Part shown: positions 45,851-55,811 of the stretch, piece after piece
Numbering within the stretch: the first letter of the stretch is position 1
How the letters are laid out: each line of letters begins with the position of its first letter
DNA from: Afipia sp.
GTDB lineage: Bacteria > Pseudomonadota > Alphaproteobacteria > Rhizobiales > Xanthobacteraceae
Length of the DNA stretch: 64,000 nucleotides
Reading direction: 5' to 3'
Assembly: GCA_024707075.1 (NCBI GenBank)
Contig: JANQAK010000003.1
Span: 1,302,001 to 1,366,000 of the forward strand
Program-made: the position numbers and the translations under genes
The notes under the pieces: generated by a model
What the model was told of the DNA's origin: nothing
The model's input: only the letters and a program-made list of their open reading frames with translations
Databases searched by the model: none

Positions 45851-46633
45851 ATGCTGAAATTCTACGGCCGCGAATTCTCCTCGCGCCTCCTGATCGGCAG
45901 CGCGCTGTATCCGTCGCCGAAGATCATGCAGGACGCGATCCGCGCGAGCGGCAGCCAGATCGTTACCGTCTCGGTGCGCCGCGAGACTGCCGGCGGCAAG
46001 ACCGGCGACCAGTTCTGGTCGCTGATCCGCGAACTCGACGTCACCGTGCTGCCCAACACCGCCGGCTGCAAGAGCGTGCGCGAGGCCGTCACCACCGCGA
46101 AACTGGCGCGCGAACTGTTCAACACCTCTTGGATCAAGCTCGAAGTCATCGCCGACGACGAGACGCTGCAACCCGACGTGGTCGGGCTTGTGGAAGCAGC
46201 AGGCATCCTCGTCAAGGACGGCTTCGAGGTGTTCCCCTATTGCACCGAAGACCTTTCCGTCGCGCAACGCCTGGTTGATGCAGGCTGCAAGGTGGTGATG
46301 CCGTGGGCCTCCCCCATCGGCAGCGCGCGCGGCATCACCAGCCGCGATGCGCTGAAATTGCTGCGCACCCGCCTCCCCGACATCACGCTGGTGGTCGATG
46401 CCGGCATCGGCGCGCCGTCGCACGCCGCCGAGGCGCTCGAACTTGGTTTCGACGCCGTGCTGCTCAACACCGCCATCGCGAAAGCCGGCGACCCCGTAAA
46501 AATGGCCCGCGCCTTCCGGCTCGCCATCGAGGCCGGACGCGCCGGATTTGAATCCGGATTAATGGGCGCGCGCGATTTCGCCTCTCCGTCAACCCCTGTC
46601 GTTGGGACACCGTTCTGGCATGCCGTATCCTGA
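45851..46633 (+). CDS. thiG: Thiazole synthase ThiG
   Basis: ThiG condenses deoxyxylulose 5-phosphate, dehydroglycine and ThiS-thiocarboxylate into the thiazole phosphate. The 260-residue TIM-barrel protein has Lys96 in [13 protein letters not shown], the imine-forming lysine. It also has [47 protein letters not shown] and [12 protein letters not shown]. Its end overlaps thiE by 14 nt. Confidence 0.96.
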   Translation: MLKFYGREFSSRLLIGSALYPSPKIMQDAIRASGSQIVTVSVRRETAGGKTGDQFWSLIRELDVTVLPNTAGCKSVREAVTTAKLARELFNTSWIKLEVIADDETLQPDVVGLVEAAGILVKDGFEVFPYCTEDLSVAQRLVDAGCKVVMPWASPIGSARGITSRDALKLLRTRLPDITLVVDAGIGAPSHAAEALELGFDAVLLNTAIAKAGDPVKMARAFRLAIEAGRAGFESGLMGARDFASPSTPVVGTPFWHAVS

Positions 46634-47228
46634 TCGCTTCTATCCCGTGGTCGACAGCGTCGCGTGGGTCGCGCGCCTGACGAAACTCGGCGTCGGCACC
46701 GTGCAATTGCGCGCGAAGGATCTCGACGACGCACAGGCTTTAAAAATTGTGCGCGAGGCGCTGGCCGTCACGAAAGGCACGCCGACCAAGCTGGTCGTCA
46801 ACGACTACTGGCGCGCGGCCATCGACGCCGGCGCGCAGCATCTGCATCTCGGCCAGGAAGACCTCGACACCGCCGACGTTCCGGCGATCCGCCGCGCCGG
46901 GCTGACGCTGGGCTTGTCTACCCATGACGAGGACGAACTCGACAACGCGCTGGCCTACAAACCCGACTACATCGCGCTCGGCCCGATCTACGAGACCACG
47001 CTGAAGAAGATGCGCTTCGCGCCGCAGGGCATCGAGCGCATCACCGCGTGGAAGCTGCTGATCGGCGAGATTCCGCTGGTCGCCATCGGCGGCATCAAGC
47101 TCGAGCAGGCCGAAATGATTTTCGCCGCCGGCGCCAACTCCATCGCCGTCGTCAGCGACGTTACCCAGAACGCCGATCCGGACGCACGCGTGCGCGCCTG
47201 GCTCACGGATTATTCAGAGGCGGCGTGA
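46620..47228 (+). CDS. thiE: Thiamine-phosphate synthase ThiE
   Basis: ThiE joins the pyrimidine and thiazole phosphates to give thiamine phosphate. The 202-residue protein carries [63 protein letters not shown] and [19 protein letters not shown]. The ATG at 46620 is preferred over one 18 bp earlier because homologues begin near [10 protein letters not shown]. Confidence 0.94.
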   Translation: MPYPDRFYPVVDSVAWVARLTKLGVGTVQLRAKDLDDAQALKIVREALAVTKGTPTKLVVNDYWRAAIDAGAQHLHLGQEDLDTADVPAIRRAGLTLGLSTHDEDELDNALAYKPDYIALGPIYETTLKKMRFAPQGIERITAWKLLIGEIPLVAIGGIKLEQAEMIFAAGANSIAVVSDVTQNADPDARVRAWLTDYSEAA

Positions 47229-47250
47229 AATGAGCGATGCGAACATACGC

Positions 47251-49420
<2,170 letters not shown>

Positions 49421-49439
49421 GTCTCAGCTCACCCTCGCA

Positions 49440-49508
49440 ACGTCATGCCCGGGCTTGACCCGGGCATCCGTCTGAAACAAAGAGCCGGGCGAAAGTCCGG
49501 CCTTTTTA
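49440..49508 (+). terminator. thiC terminator preceded by a GCCCGGGC-type palindrome
   Basis: A 7-bp stem with one wobble pair (49484-49490 with 49495-49501), GAAA loop and CTTTTT tail ends the thiamine operon. Just before it, ATGCCCGGGCTTGACCCGGGCAT (about 49445-49467) is a family E palindrome also seen near 33.9 kb. Confidence 0.8.
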
Positions 49509-49521
49509 GATGTATTTCCGG

Positions 49522-50145
49522 CTATTCGCCTATCGAAGGCTCCGGCGTTGTCGGTTTAGATCGAAGACCCGCGGCCCGAAACAATTGAAGGGTACGGCCT
49601 ATATCCGTGGCTGCGGGAGTTGTTGTAAGATTCAATTCGATCTCAGCAACCATATCTTTCAGCTCAAGAACTTTTAGCGGATTCCCGCCGAGCGCTTCGC
49701 TGAATTGAGAATTCGAGGTCCACGCACCCTTTCCCTCTCCTTTGCACAGAGTCACGGCGAGCACATGAGTAAATTCTTGTTGTCCTGTCCGCCTAGTAAC
49801 AGCGTGCCTAAAGGCTTTTGACCATTTTGGAATGCAAAGTTCTCGATAACTCAATCGGGCATTTCGACCGTTTATCTTCCCATTCGATTTAATACGACCA
49901 ATGACATTTCTGAAATCAAAACCAGATTGATAGCTCTTTATATTCACCGCCAAGACCCTAGAATGTCTCTTTTCCAGAGGATTGAAGGCAAGGACATCAA
50001 TATCGCTATGAACGGAGTCTTTCTGTGAATCATAGTCTCGTTCACTCGGATCGGGTTTGTATTTTATATTCCGTTGAACGAAATAGCCTTTATGAATGAG
50101 ATATTCCTCAACTATCTGCTCAAGAATGTCCTCCTTTTGTGACAT
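49522..50145 (-). CDS. Stand-alone PD-(D/E)XK nuclease-like protein in AT-richer DNA
   Basis: Not assigned to a named family. The 207-residue protein begins with a helix containing ILEQIVEEYLIHKGYFVQRN, a short basic loop, then SDIDVLAFNP (Asp48, Asp50) and RVLAVNIKSYQSGF (Lys70). This is the order of a restriction-endonuclease-like PD-(D/E)XK core, but the usual Glu two residues before the Lys is Asn68, so activity is uncertain. Base composition and codon use are visibly more AT-rich than all neighbours, pointing to horizontal gain. No methylase or partner gene is adjacent. Confidence 0.7.
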   Translation of the reverse strand: MSQKEDILEQIVEEYLIHKGYFVQRNIKYKPDPSERDYDSQKDSVHSDIDVLAFNPLEKRHSRVLAVNIKSYQSGFDFRNVIGRIKSNGKINGRNARLSYRELCIPKWSKAFRHAVTRRTGQQEFTHVLAVTLCKGEGKGAWTSNSQFSEALGGNPLKVLELKDMVAEIELNLTTTPAATDIGRTLQLFRAAGLRSKPTTPEPSIGE

Positions 50146-50240
50146 TACTTCCCCTCAATATTGGAATACGGAAATACGAATTAATTCAAACTCACTTTTA
50201 TCCGATTTGCCCTCGTAATTCGCGAGTAAAGTTAGCACCC

Positions 50241-50321
50241 GTAGCCCGGATGGAGCGAAGCGCAATCCGGGATCAACTCACTCGCACCTTCCCGTATTCC
50301 GCTACGCTTCATACGGGCTAC
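50241..50321. repeat. Two-hairpin palindromic element, family F
   Basis: GTAGCCCGGATGGAGCGAAG opens the unit (hairpin CCCGGAT/ATCCGGG, 50245-50271) and a second hairpin CCCGTAT/ATACGGG (50291-50317) ends in CGGGCTAC. The outer GTAGCCCG/CGGGCTAC pair is also inverted. This type occurs in many proteobacteria. It marks the edge of the AT-richer patch. Confidence 0.8.
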
Positions 50322-50378
50322 ACGGCTTACCAAAAGCCGATCGAGCGAGAGCCCCCGCCGCTTCCTCGAAAAATCCCC

Positions 50379-50942
50379 CTACCTCATCCTCGACTTCAGC
50401 CTGATCACCGCGCCATCCACCGCAAACGTGCCGTAGCCGTGATGGTGGATGGTCTTTGGATTTTTCTGCGCCGGATCGGTCCAGGCCGCGACAACTTCGA
50501 GAATGAAGAGATTGTAGGCGCCGACGAGGCGCGTATCGACGACTTTGCATTCGAGATTGGCGAAGCATTCGGCGATCAGCGGCGGCGCGACGCGGCTGGC
50601 CGGAAGCGGCGTCAGGCCGAAGGCCTTGAACTTGTCGGTGTCGCGGCCCGACGTGTTGCCGACCTTCACCACCTTTGCCGCCAGCTTGCGCGCCGGAATG
50701 GCGATGACGCATTGCTTTGTCGCGCGCAGCGCCGCGAAGGAATAGTCGTTGCCGGAAACGACGCAGGCCACCAGCGGCGGCTCGAACTCCACCATCATGT
50801 GCCATGACATCGTCATCACGTTGGCGCGGCCCTTGTTGGCGGTGGTGAGCATCACCACCGGCCCGGGCTCGAGCAACTGGTACACCTTTGACAGCGGCAG
50901 CGATTTCAGTTTCGGGACACGCGATTTTTTCGCCGGTTTCAT
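50379..50942 (-). CDS. Flavin reductase-like FMN-binding protein
   Basis: The 187-residue protein is a flavin-reductase-like split-barrel protein. PGPVVMLTTANKGRANVMTM and FEPPLVACVVSGNDYSFAAL are the family's FMN-binding stretches, followed by CVIAIPARKLAAKVVKVGNTSGRDTDKF and NLECKVVDTRLVGAYNLFI. Such proteins reduce FMN with NAD(P)H or bind it in other redox roles. AGGAGGG lies before the ATG. The N-terminus is Lys-rich. No oxygenase partner is adjacent. Confidence 0.87.
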   Translation of the reverse strand: MKPAKKSRVPKLKSLPLSKVYQLLEPGPVVMLTTANKGRANVMTMSWHMMVEFEPPLVACVVSGNDYSFAALRATKQCVIAIPARKLAAKVVKVGNTSGRDTDKFKAFGLTPLPASRVAPPLIAECFANLECKVVDTRLVGAYNLFILEVVAAWTDPAQKNPKTIHHHGYGTFAVDGAVIRLKSRMR

Positions 50943-51141
50943 GGTCGCCCTCCTGTCGCAAACCCTAGGACGCGGCGGACCTGCGTGCCTTGCGCTACCG
51001 CAAGCCCCGGCGTCCCGGCTGAGTTCACATTTTGCGGGATGTCAGCAACAGAATTGAAAGAAAGCTCTCGCTACAAACACCCGATCCCCTTCCGCTTGCG
51101 ATCCGCGCAGGCCGGATTTTCCCAGATCGAGGCCAGCCCCC

Positions 51142-51771
51142 ATGGAACTTCCCGTCAAGGACGATGAAACATCGCTCGACACCTTGTTCGCGTCCGCGCG
51201 CGTGGTGCATCGCCGGAATTTCCTGACCGCCGGCGCCGCCGCGCTGATGGCCGCCGGCGGATCGGACATCGCGCTTGCGAAGGACGACAAGGCCGCCACC
51301 GATCAGGACCGCAAGTTCATGAGCCAGGCCGTCGAGCTGATGCGCAAGGCCGGCGTCGTGGAGAAGACCGGCGGCCCGTTCGGCGCGGTCGTCGTCATGA
51401 ACGGCGAGGTGCTGTCGTCCTCCGGCAACAGCGTGCTGCGCGACAACGACCCCTCGGCCCATGCCGAGGTGAACGCCATCCGCATCGCCTGCAAGAAGGC
51501 CGGCTCGCCGCACATCAAGGGCGCGACGCTGTTCTCGAGCTGCGAGCCCTGCCCGATGTGCTATTCGACCGCCTACTGGGCGCGCGTCGGCAAGATCTAT
51601 TACGCCGCGTCGTGGACCGACTACGCCGACCTGTTCGACGATTCCAACATCAGCCAGGACATGAAGCAGCCTTATGCCAAGCGGACCGTGCGCGTGGCGC
51701 AGCTCATGCGCGGCGATGCCCAGAAGGTCTGGCTCGAATACCGCAACCTGCCGAGCAAGACGCGCTACTGA
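51142..51771 (+). CDS. Nucleoside/guanine-type deaminase with Tat-like signal
   Basis: The 209-residue protein carries the zinc deaminase signature: HAE (His107, Glu109) in PSAHAEVNAIR and PCPMC (Cys137, Cys140) in SSCEPCPMCYSTAYWARV, as in guanine and cytosine deaminases. Unusually, residues 23-47 form a Tat-like export signal (HRRNFLTAGAAALMAAGG followed by an Ala-rich cut region), while these enzymes are normally cytoplasmic. Substrate may be guanine or a related purine. A strong terminator follows the stop. Confidence 0.88.
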   Translation: MELPVKDDETSLDTLFASARVVHRRNFLTAGAAALMAAGGSDIALAKDDKAATDQDRKFMSQAVELMRKAGVVEKTGGPFGAVVVMNGEVLSSSGNSVLRDNDPSAHAEVNAIRIACKKAGSPHIKGATLFSSCEPCPMCYSTAYWARVGKIYYAASWTDYADLFDDSNISQDMKQPYAKRTVRVAQLMRGDAQKVWLEYRNLPSKTRY

Positions 51772-51795
51772 GACAACGGCTCAAGGAAAACAAAA

Positions 51796-51828
51796 AAGCC
51801 CCGGCGTCAGGCCGGGGCTTTGCATTTT
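51796..51828 (+). terminator. Terminator after the deaminase gene
   Basis: A perfect 11-bp stem (AAAGCCCCGGC/GCCGGGGCTTT, 51796-51806 with 51811-51821), 4-nt loop and TTTGCATTTT tail lie 25 bp after the stop. Confidence 0.88.
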
Positions 51829-51850
51829 GATGAGAAACGTATCGGAGAGC

Positions 51851-51930
51851 CGTCATTGCGAGGAGCCCTTGCGACGAAGCAATCCAGTTTTCTTTTGCTC
51901 TGGATTGCTTCGCTTGCGCTCGCAATGACG
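51851..51930. repeat. Inverted-repeat element, family B copy 3
   Basis: Outer CGTCATTGCG/CGCAATGACG and inner GAAGCAATCCAG/CTGGATTGCTTC are inverted around a T-rich centre. It lies between the convergent deaminase gene and the small exported protein gene. Confidence 0.88.
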
Positions 51931-51966
51931 ATCTTCAATTCATCGTAAGGGGCGATCCGCCCGCCC

Positions 51967-52407
51967 CTACTTCAACGAAATCGCCAGTCCGCTCAGGTCC
52001 AGATTGGCCATCAGGCCGACCTGCTGACCGGACAGTTCCAGCACCGCGCCCTTCTGGTTGGTCAGCACGATCGCGCGCGCGCCGCCGCCGACCGCAAGCC
52101 CCGCGCCCGCCGCGCCATAAACACCGGCCACATCGGAAGGCCGGTTGATGTTGCTCACCCGGCCGCGCAGCACCGTCTTCGATCCGCCGAACACCAGGCC
52201 GTAGTCGATGCCGCCGGCCGACAGGCGATAGCTCTTGCCACGGAAGTTGAGCGTGCCGCCGCCGCCCGAACCGCCGATCACCCAGCCGGCTTTATAGATC
52301 GTCAGCGAAATGGTGCCGCTGTCGGCCTGCGCGGCGGATGACAGGCCGGCACCGGCGAAGGCGATGAGCGCGACCAGCATGGCGCGAATGGCAGATGATA
52401 GCTGCAT
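51967..52407 (-). CDS. Small exported Gly-rich protein (DUF1134/EipA-like?)
   Basis: The 146-residue protein has a signal peptide (AIRAMLVALIAFAGAGLSSA, cut near AQA-DS). The mature domain is rich in Gly and Val: GGGGTLNFRGKSYRLSAGGI, DVAGVYGAAGAGLAVGGGA and LTNQKGAVLELSGQQVG. The pattern recalls the DUF1134/EipA envelope proteins of Rhizobiales, but the match is by eye and uncertain. GGGGAA precedes the ATG. It diverges from the putative Cys-hydrolase gene. Confidence 0.65.
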   Translation of the reverse strand: MQLSSAIRAMLVALIAFAGAGLSSAAQADSGTISLTIYKAGWVIGGSGGGGTLNFRGKSYRLSAGGIDYGLVFGGSKTVLRGRVSNINRPSDVAGVYGAAGAGLAVGGGARAIVLTNQKGAVLELSGQQVGLMANLDLSGLAISLK

Positions 52408-52597
52408 GTGATTTCCCCGGAGTTTTGTGAACAGACGTTGTGGACTGAGAGTGTGAGCAGAGAGTGGGAACAGGTGTTGCGAAACGCACGACATATGAGT
52501 CACGCGGGAGTGTAGCGGATCAGGCGGATTCGCACAGCCCAATCCGCCCGGCGCGGATCGGAGCCCGGCAACTGGCCGATTGAACCTTCGGCGGAAG

Positions 52598-52631
52598 TCG
52601 GCATTGCCGTTATTGACAACGGCAATGCCGA
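52598..52631. promoter_or_regulatory. 14-bp inverted repeat in a divergent promoter gap
   Basis: TCGGCATTGCCGTT (52598-52611) and AACGGCAATGCCGA (52618-52631) are exact inverted arms with a 6-nt spacer ATTGAC. It sits 52 bp before the plus-strand exported-protein gene and 190 bp before the divergent one. An operator or a 5'-leader hairpin are both possible. Confidence 0.6.
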
Positions 52632-52682
52632 TGGATCAGTCTTGGCTTATTTTTATAGCTATCGTTTTTTGAGGAGGTTTGG

Positions 52683-54068
52683 ATGCGCACGATTTTTACG
52701 ACGTTGTGTGTTTTGACTGCTCTTGCGATTTTCACCGGACCGTCCGCGGCGGCAGACCCCGATTTCAACGAGTACATGCTGAAATCATACAAGAAGCTCG
52801 CCGACCCGAGCGGGGATCGCAGACAGAAGGGATACAAGATCAGCAGTTATTTTACCCGCGATCTCAATTACGGACAGGATACGAAAGCCATCAAGTCCAA
52901 GGGCGCACCGTACACCATGTGCGTCGCTGCGGTGACCGAAACTATCATTGAAGCCATCAATCTCTATTCAGCCGATAACCCGTCGTGGGCTCCCAAGAAC
53001 GTCATTCCAACGGAACTCTGGAATCGCGGCGGTTTCACCGGCATACGCGCGCATCTGTTCAGCGAAAGTCTCTATCAATATCCTCCGCTTGAAAAAATCA
53101 GCAAGAGCATCATCCCGGCGAGCCTGAAAACGGATATTCAAAAACTTCATTCCGAAGAGGCAATGGCCAAAGCGCTCGAGAAACTGGGAATCGGCCAGCG
53201 CATCACGTTCGACAAGGCCAAACCCGGCGACGTTATCTCGTTCGACCGCACCAACGACACCATCAACGGTGGTCATACCTATGGCGGCCACTCCGTGGTG
53301 CTCCTTGGCTTTCTCGACCGCAACCAGAACCTCATCTCGTCCTATGACGCGAGCAAGGTCGTCGGCTTCAAGTACTTTTCTTCTCAAGGCAGCACAACGT
53401 CCGGCGGACTGAGCGAGCGCTGGGCCTACTTCAAGGGTTTCTGCCCCATCCGGGCCAACTATCAGCTTCCGCAGGATCCGACCAAAGCCGGGTGTGCCGA
53501 TCGGATCGATAACCCGCAGAACCGCGCACGCGCGCCGATCGAGGCCAGCAATCAGCCGACCGATTGCTGCCTGAACAAAACCGGCATCTACGGACCGCGC
53601 GTCGGCAGGCTCTTCTCTCCCGCGCGCTGGACTTTCACGTCGGCCTATCCCGCCATGGAGCAGGAGTACAAGGATCTTCAGGCTCGCATCAAGGAATTCG
53701 TCAGGAATCGGGAAAACGCATCAGTTCGCATTGCACTGATAGCAAATGGGGCAACGGCGCTCGAAGCCAAGAATCCGCAGAAAGCAGCCCGGTTCATCGA
53801 CAAGATCAGTTCGGTGTTCGGAGTTGACTTGCGCACTGTCGCATCGAGCGCGCCAGCCGCGAACCTGAATGCCGCTCTGGTGAACAAGATTACCCGTGCT
53901 ACGCCCAAGGCCGTCATCAATCTGGCAAATCGTCAGGTAACGCCGACCGTGAAAAGCGAGTTTGAAGCTCGCGTGCGCAACGCGGAAACCGTCGCAGTGG
54001 CGGAATTGCAGTCGACGAACCTGGCAGTCGTACCGAACCCAAGACTGGACAGCACGACTGTCGACTAG
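52683..54068 (+). CDS. Secreted protein with NlpC/P60-like Cys-His arrangement, function unknown
   Basis: The 461-residue protein has a clean signal peptide (TIFTTLCVLTALAIFTGPSA, cut near AAA-DP) and a strong GAGGAGG start site. Cys80 in GAPYTMCVAAVTETI, then AKPGDVISFDRT and, after a Gly-rich loop, His203 in YGGHSVVLLGFLD, match the order of NlpC/P60/CHAP hydrolases (Cys at a helix start, GD..F, then H..V..G). The Cys-His spacing is longer than usual. The rest, with six more cysteines and a long helical Ala-rich C-terminus, is unfamiliar. Composition is less GC-rich than most neighbours. Confidence 0.7.
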   Translation: MRTIFTTLCVLTALAIFTGPSAAADPDFNEYMLKSYKKLADPSGDRRQKGYKISSYFTRDLNYGQDTKAIKSKGAPYTMCVAAVTETIIEAINLYSADNPSWAPKNVIPTELWNRGGFTGIRAHLFSESLYQYPPLEKISKSIIPASLKTDIQKLHSEEAMAKALEKLGIGQRITFDKAKPGDVISFDRTNDTINGGHTYGGHSVVLLGFLDRNQNLISSYDASKVVGFKYFSSQGSTTSGGLSERWAYFKGFCPIRANYQLPQDPTKAGCADRIDNPQNRARAPIEASNQPTDCCLNKTGIYGPRVGRLFSPARWTFTSAYPAMEQEYKDLQARIKEFVRNRENASVRIALIANGATALEAKNPQKAARFIDKISSVFGVDLRTVASSAPAANLNAALVNKITRATPKAVINLANRQVTPTVKSEFEARVRNAETVAVAELQSTNLAVVPNPRLDSTTVD

Positions 54069-54171
54069 CGGGCGGGCAAGCGCGCGAAGCCTGTAAGTGT
54101 GTCGGAGAGGTGGATCGTGAGGCGGCGACCCACCCTTCTGCCGTTCAAGCCTGACGCGATGAATCCGCGCC

Positions 54172-54594
54172 TCACCCCTTCGGACATTCCCTGTAGCCGA
54201 AGGTGTCGATCATCTGCGCGCCGGAGATGGTGCTGAACTCCAGCCGCGTCAGATAGCCCTTGTCGATCACGTATTGCCGCAGCTTCGGGTTATAGGCGTT
54301 CAGCATGCGCTGGGTGGAGCCCGCGTTGATGACGTTTCTGTTGGCGCCGCGGCCATGGCCGGCGTGAAACAGCAGGCGCGCGCTGCGCTCGACGCAGACG
54401 TTGCGCACGCCGAGAAACAGCGTGCAGTTCGACTGGCAGCTTCCTCGGATGCGAAACAGCTCGCCGCTGGCATTGGCCTGGTCGATGGCCGGCTGGAATT
54501 TCTCGATCCATCCGCCCTTGCTGAAGCGGTCGGATGTGTCGGCGCGGGCGGCGAACGACACGGCAACCAGAATGAATGCGGCGACATATTTCAT
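54172..54594 (-). CDS. Exported ClpP/crotonase-like small protein (COG3904-type)
   Basis: The 140-residue protein has a signal peptide (YVAAFILVAVSFAARA) and a short domain with FRIRGSCQSNCTLFLGVRNV and SARLLFHAGHG. This G-S-C-x-S-x-C-T block followed by an FHA motif is typical of periplasmic proteins related to the ClpP/crotonase fold (candidate Ser55, His77). Four other cysteines may form disulfides. Catalysis is unproven. The ATG at 54594 is chosen so the signal peptide begins normally. Confidence 0.68.
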   Translation of the reverse strand: MKYVAAFILVAVSFAARADTSDRFSKGGWIEKFQPAIDQANASGELFRIRGSCQSNCTLFLGVRNVCVERSARLLFHAGHGRGANRNVINAGSTQRMLNAYNPKLRQYVIDKGYLTRLEFSTISGAQMIDTFGYRECPKG

Positions 54595-54707
54595 GGGATG
54601 CATCCGGCAGCGGAAACGGTCGCCGGCATTCTTGTCCCGAATGCGTGAACCTTCAACAGCGTTCCGCCGACAAACCGCAGAACCTTTTCCCGCCCATTCT
54701 CCAGCAC

Positions 54708-54992
54708 ATGATGACCTACCGCGTCTTTCTTTTCGCCGCTGCCGCCGTCCTCGCCGTCGCGGTCTATTTCTTCGCGGCCGGCATTGCCGATGGCTCGGTG
54801 TCGTCGTTCAACATCCTGCTGTGGCTCATCGTGCTGGTCTGCCTTGGCAGCATCGTCGCCGGGGGCTACGGCCTGAATGCCAATGGACAGCGCCGGACCG
54901 CGACCGCATTGCTTGCGGTGCTCGCCGTGCCGGGCCTTCTCGCGGCGATTTTCATTCTCGCGCTGGTCGTGTTTCAGCCGCGATGGAATTAG
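54708..54992 (+). CDS. Small polytopic membrane protein
   Basis: The 94-residue protein has three hydrophobic helices (VFLFAAAAVLAVAVYFFAAG, ILLWLIVLVCLGSIVAGGYG and LLAVLAVPGLLAAIFILALVV) with short loops. I recognise no motif. The start is one of two adjacent ATGs; its ribosome site is weak. It diverges from the small exported protein gene. Confidence 0.6.
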   Translation: MMTYRVFLFAAAAVLAVAVYFFAAGIADGSVSSFNILLWLIVLVCLGSIVAGGYGLNANGQRRTATALLAVLAVPGLLAAIFILALVVFQPRWN

Positions 54993-55179
54993 CCGCACAG
55001 CCATTCTGACCCACGCACGCGCGGTTCCATCCGGGTTCCAATTCACAAGTTCCATGAATGGGTTACGCGAAAATTAACAATTGATTAACCTTATCGGCCC
55101 AACCTCCTTGAAGGGCTGAGATCGATGACTTTGAACTGTCGGCATCCTTTGCGGATGCGGATAAGGCCAGGAGGTCTCG

Positions 55180-55437
55180 ATGACCCAACTGCCAACAAGT
55201 CACGTCCCCGGATTGCGGCCACTGGACGGCCCCGCGATCGCGCCAAGGCGCGTGGTCCGTCTGCTGATCGGTGCGACGGTCGAGGAAATCGAGCGCGAAC
55301 TCGTGCTGCAAACGCTGGCGCGCTACGAGGGCAATCGCACCCACGCCGCCCGCGTGCTCGGGGTCTCCGTGCGCACGCTGCGTAACAAGATCCGGCAATA
55401 TTCGGCGGACGGCGCCGAAGTCCCCGCGCATCATTAG
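55180..55437 (+). CDS. Fis-type helix-turn-helix DNA-binding protein
   Basis: The 85-residue protein consists of a short N-terminal arm and a Fis/NtrC-type C-terminal HTH: IERELVLQTLARYEGNRTHA then ARVLGVSVRTLRNKIRQY (HTH residues about 50-72). No receiver or AAA domain is present, so it is a free-standing HTH_8 protein. AGGAGGT is correctly placed. Targets unknown. Confidence 0.85.
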   Translation: MTQLPTSHVPGLRPLDGPAIAPRRVVRLLIGATVEEIERELVLQTLARYEGNRTHAARVLGVSVRTLRNKIRQYSADGAEVPAHH

Positions 55438-55566
55438 GGCGCGCCCCCGAAAACCAGATCGGGCTTTTCTGGATCGCATCGGACAAGAGTCGAATTCGCG
55501 GGATGCGGTTTACCGTTTGATGGACTATCGAGATCGGGTTACGGTTCCCGTCAGAGGAACCCGTCC

Positions 55567-55788
55567 ATGATTAAATTTTTCAGCAAAATGTTTTTCGGAT
55601 ACGCAGCCGCCGCGCTGCTCGCCGTCTCTTCTGCCCATGCCGCCGGCACGCCGGAGCAGCGCCGGGCCTGCCGCAAGGACGCGATGACCCTGTGCCGGGA
55701 GTTCGTTCCCGATGTCCCGAAGATCACCGCCTGCATGGAAGCGCACAAGGCGCAGCTCAGCCCGCCCTGCCGCACGCAGTTCAAGTAG
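55567..55788 (+). CDS. Small secreted four-cysteine protein
   Basis: The 73-residue protein has a signal peptide (FFGYAAAALLAVSSAHA) and a mature part of about 47 residues with Cys35, 43, 56 and 68 in a CRKDAMTLCREFVPDVPKI-type repeat. It resembles the cysteine-rich GLG1-type repeat common in Rhizobiales small proteins. Function unknown; two disulfides are likely. The next gene is 23 bp downstream. Confidence 0.72.
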   Translation: MIKFFSKMFFGYAAAALLAVSSAHAAGTPEQRRACRKDAMTLCREFVPDVPKITACMEAHKAQLSPPCRTQFK

Positions 55789-55811
55789 CGCGCATCGCGC
55801 GGCGAGGCCCC

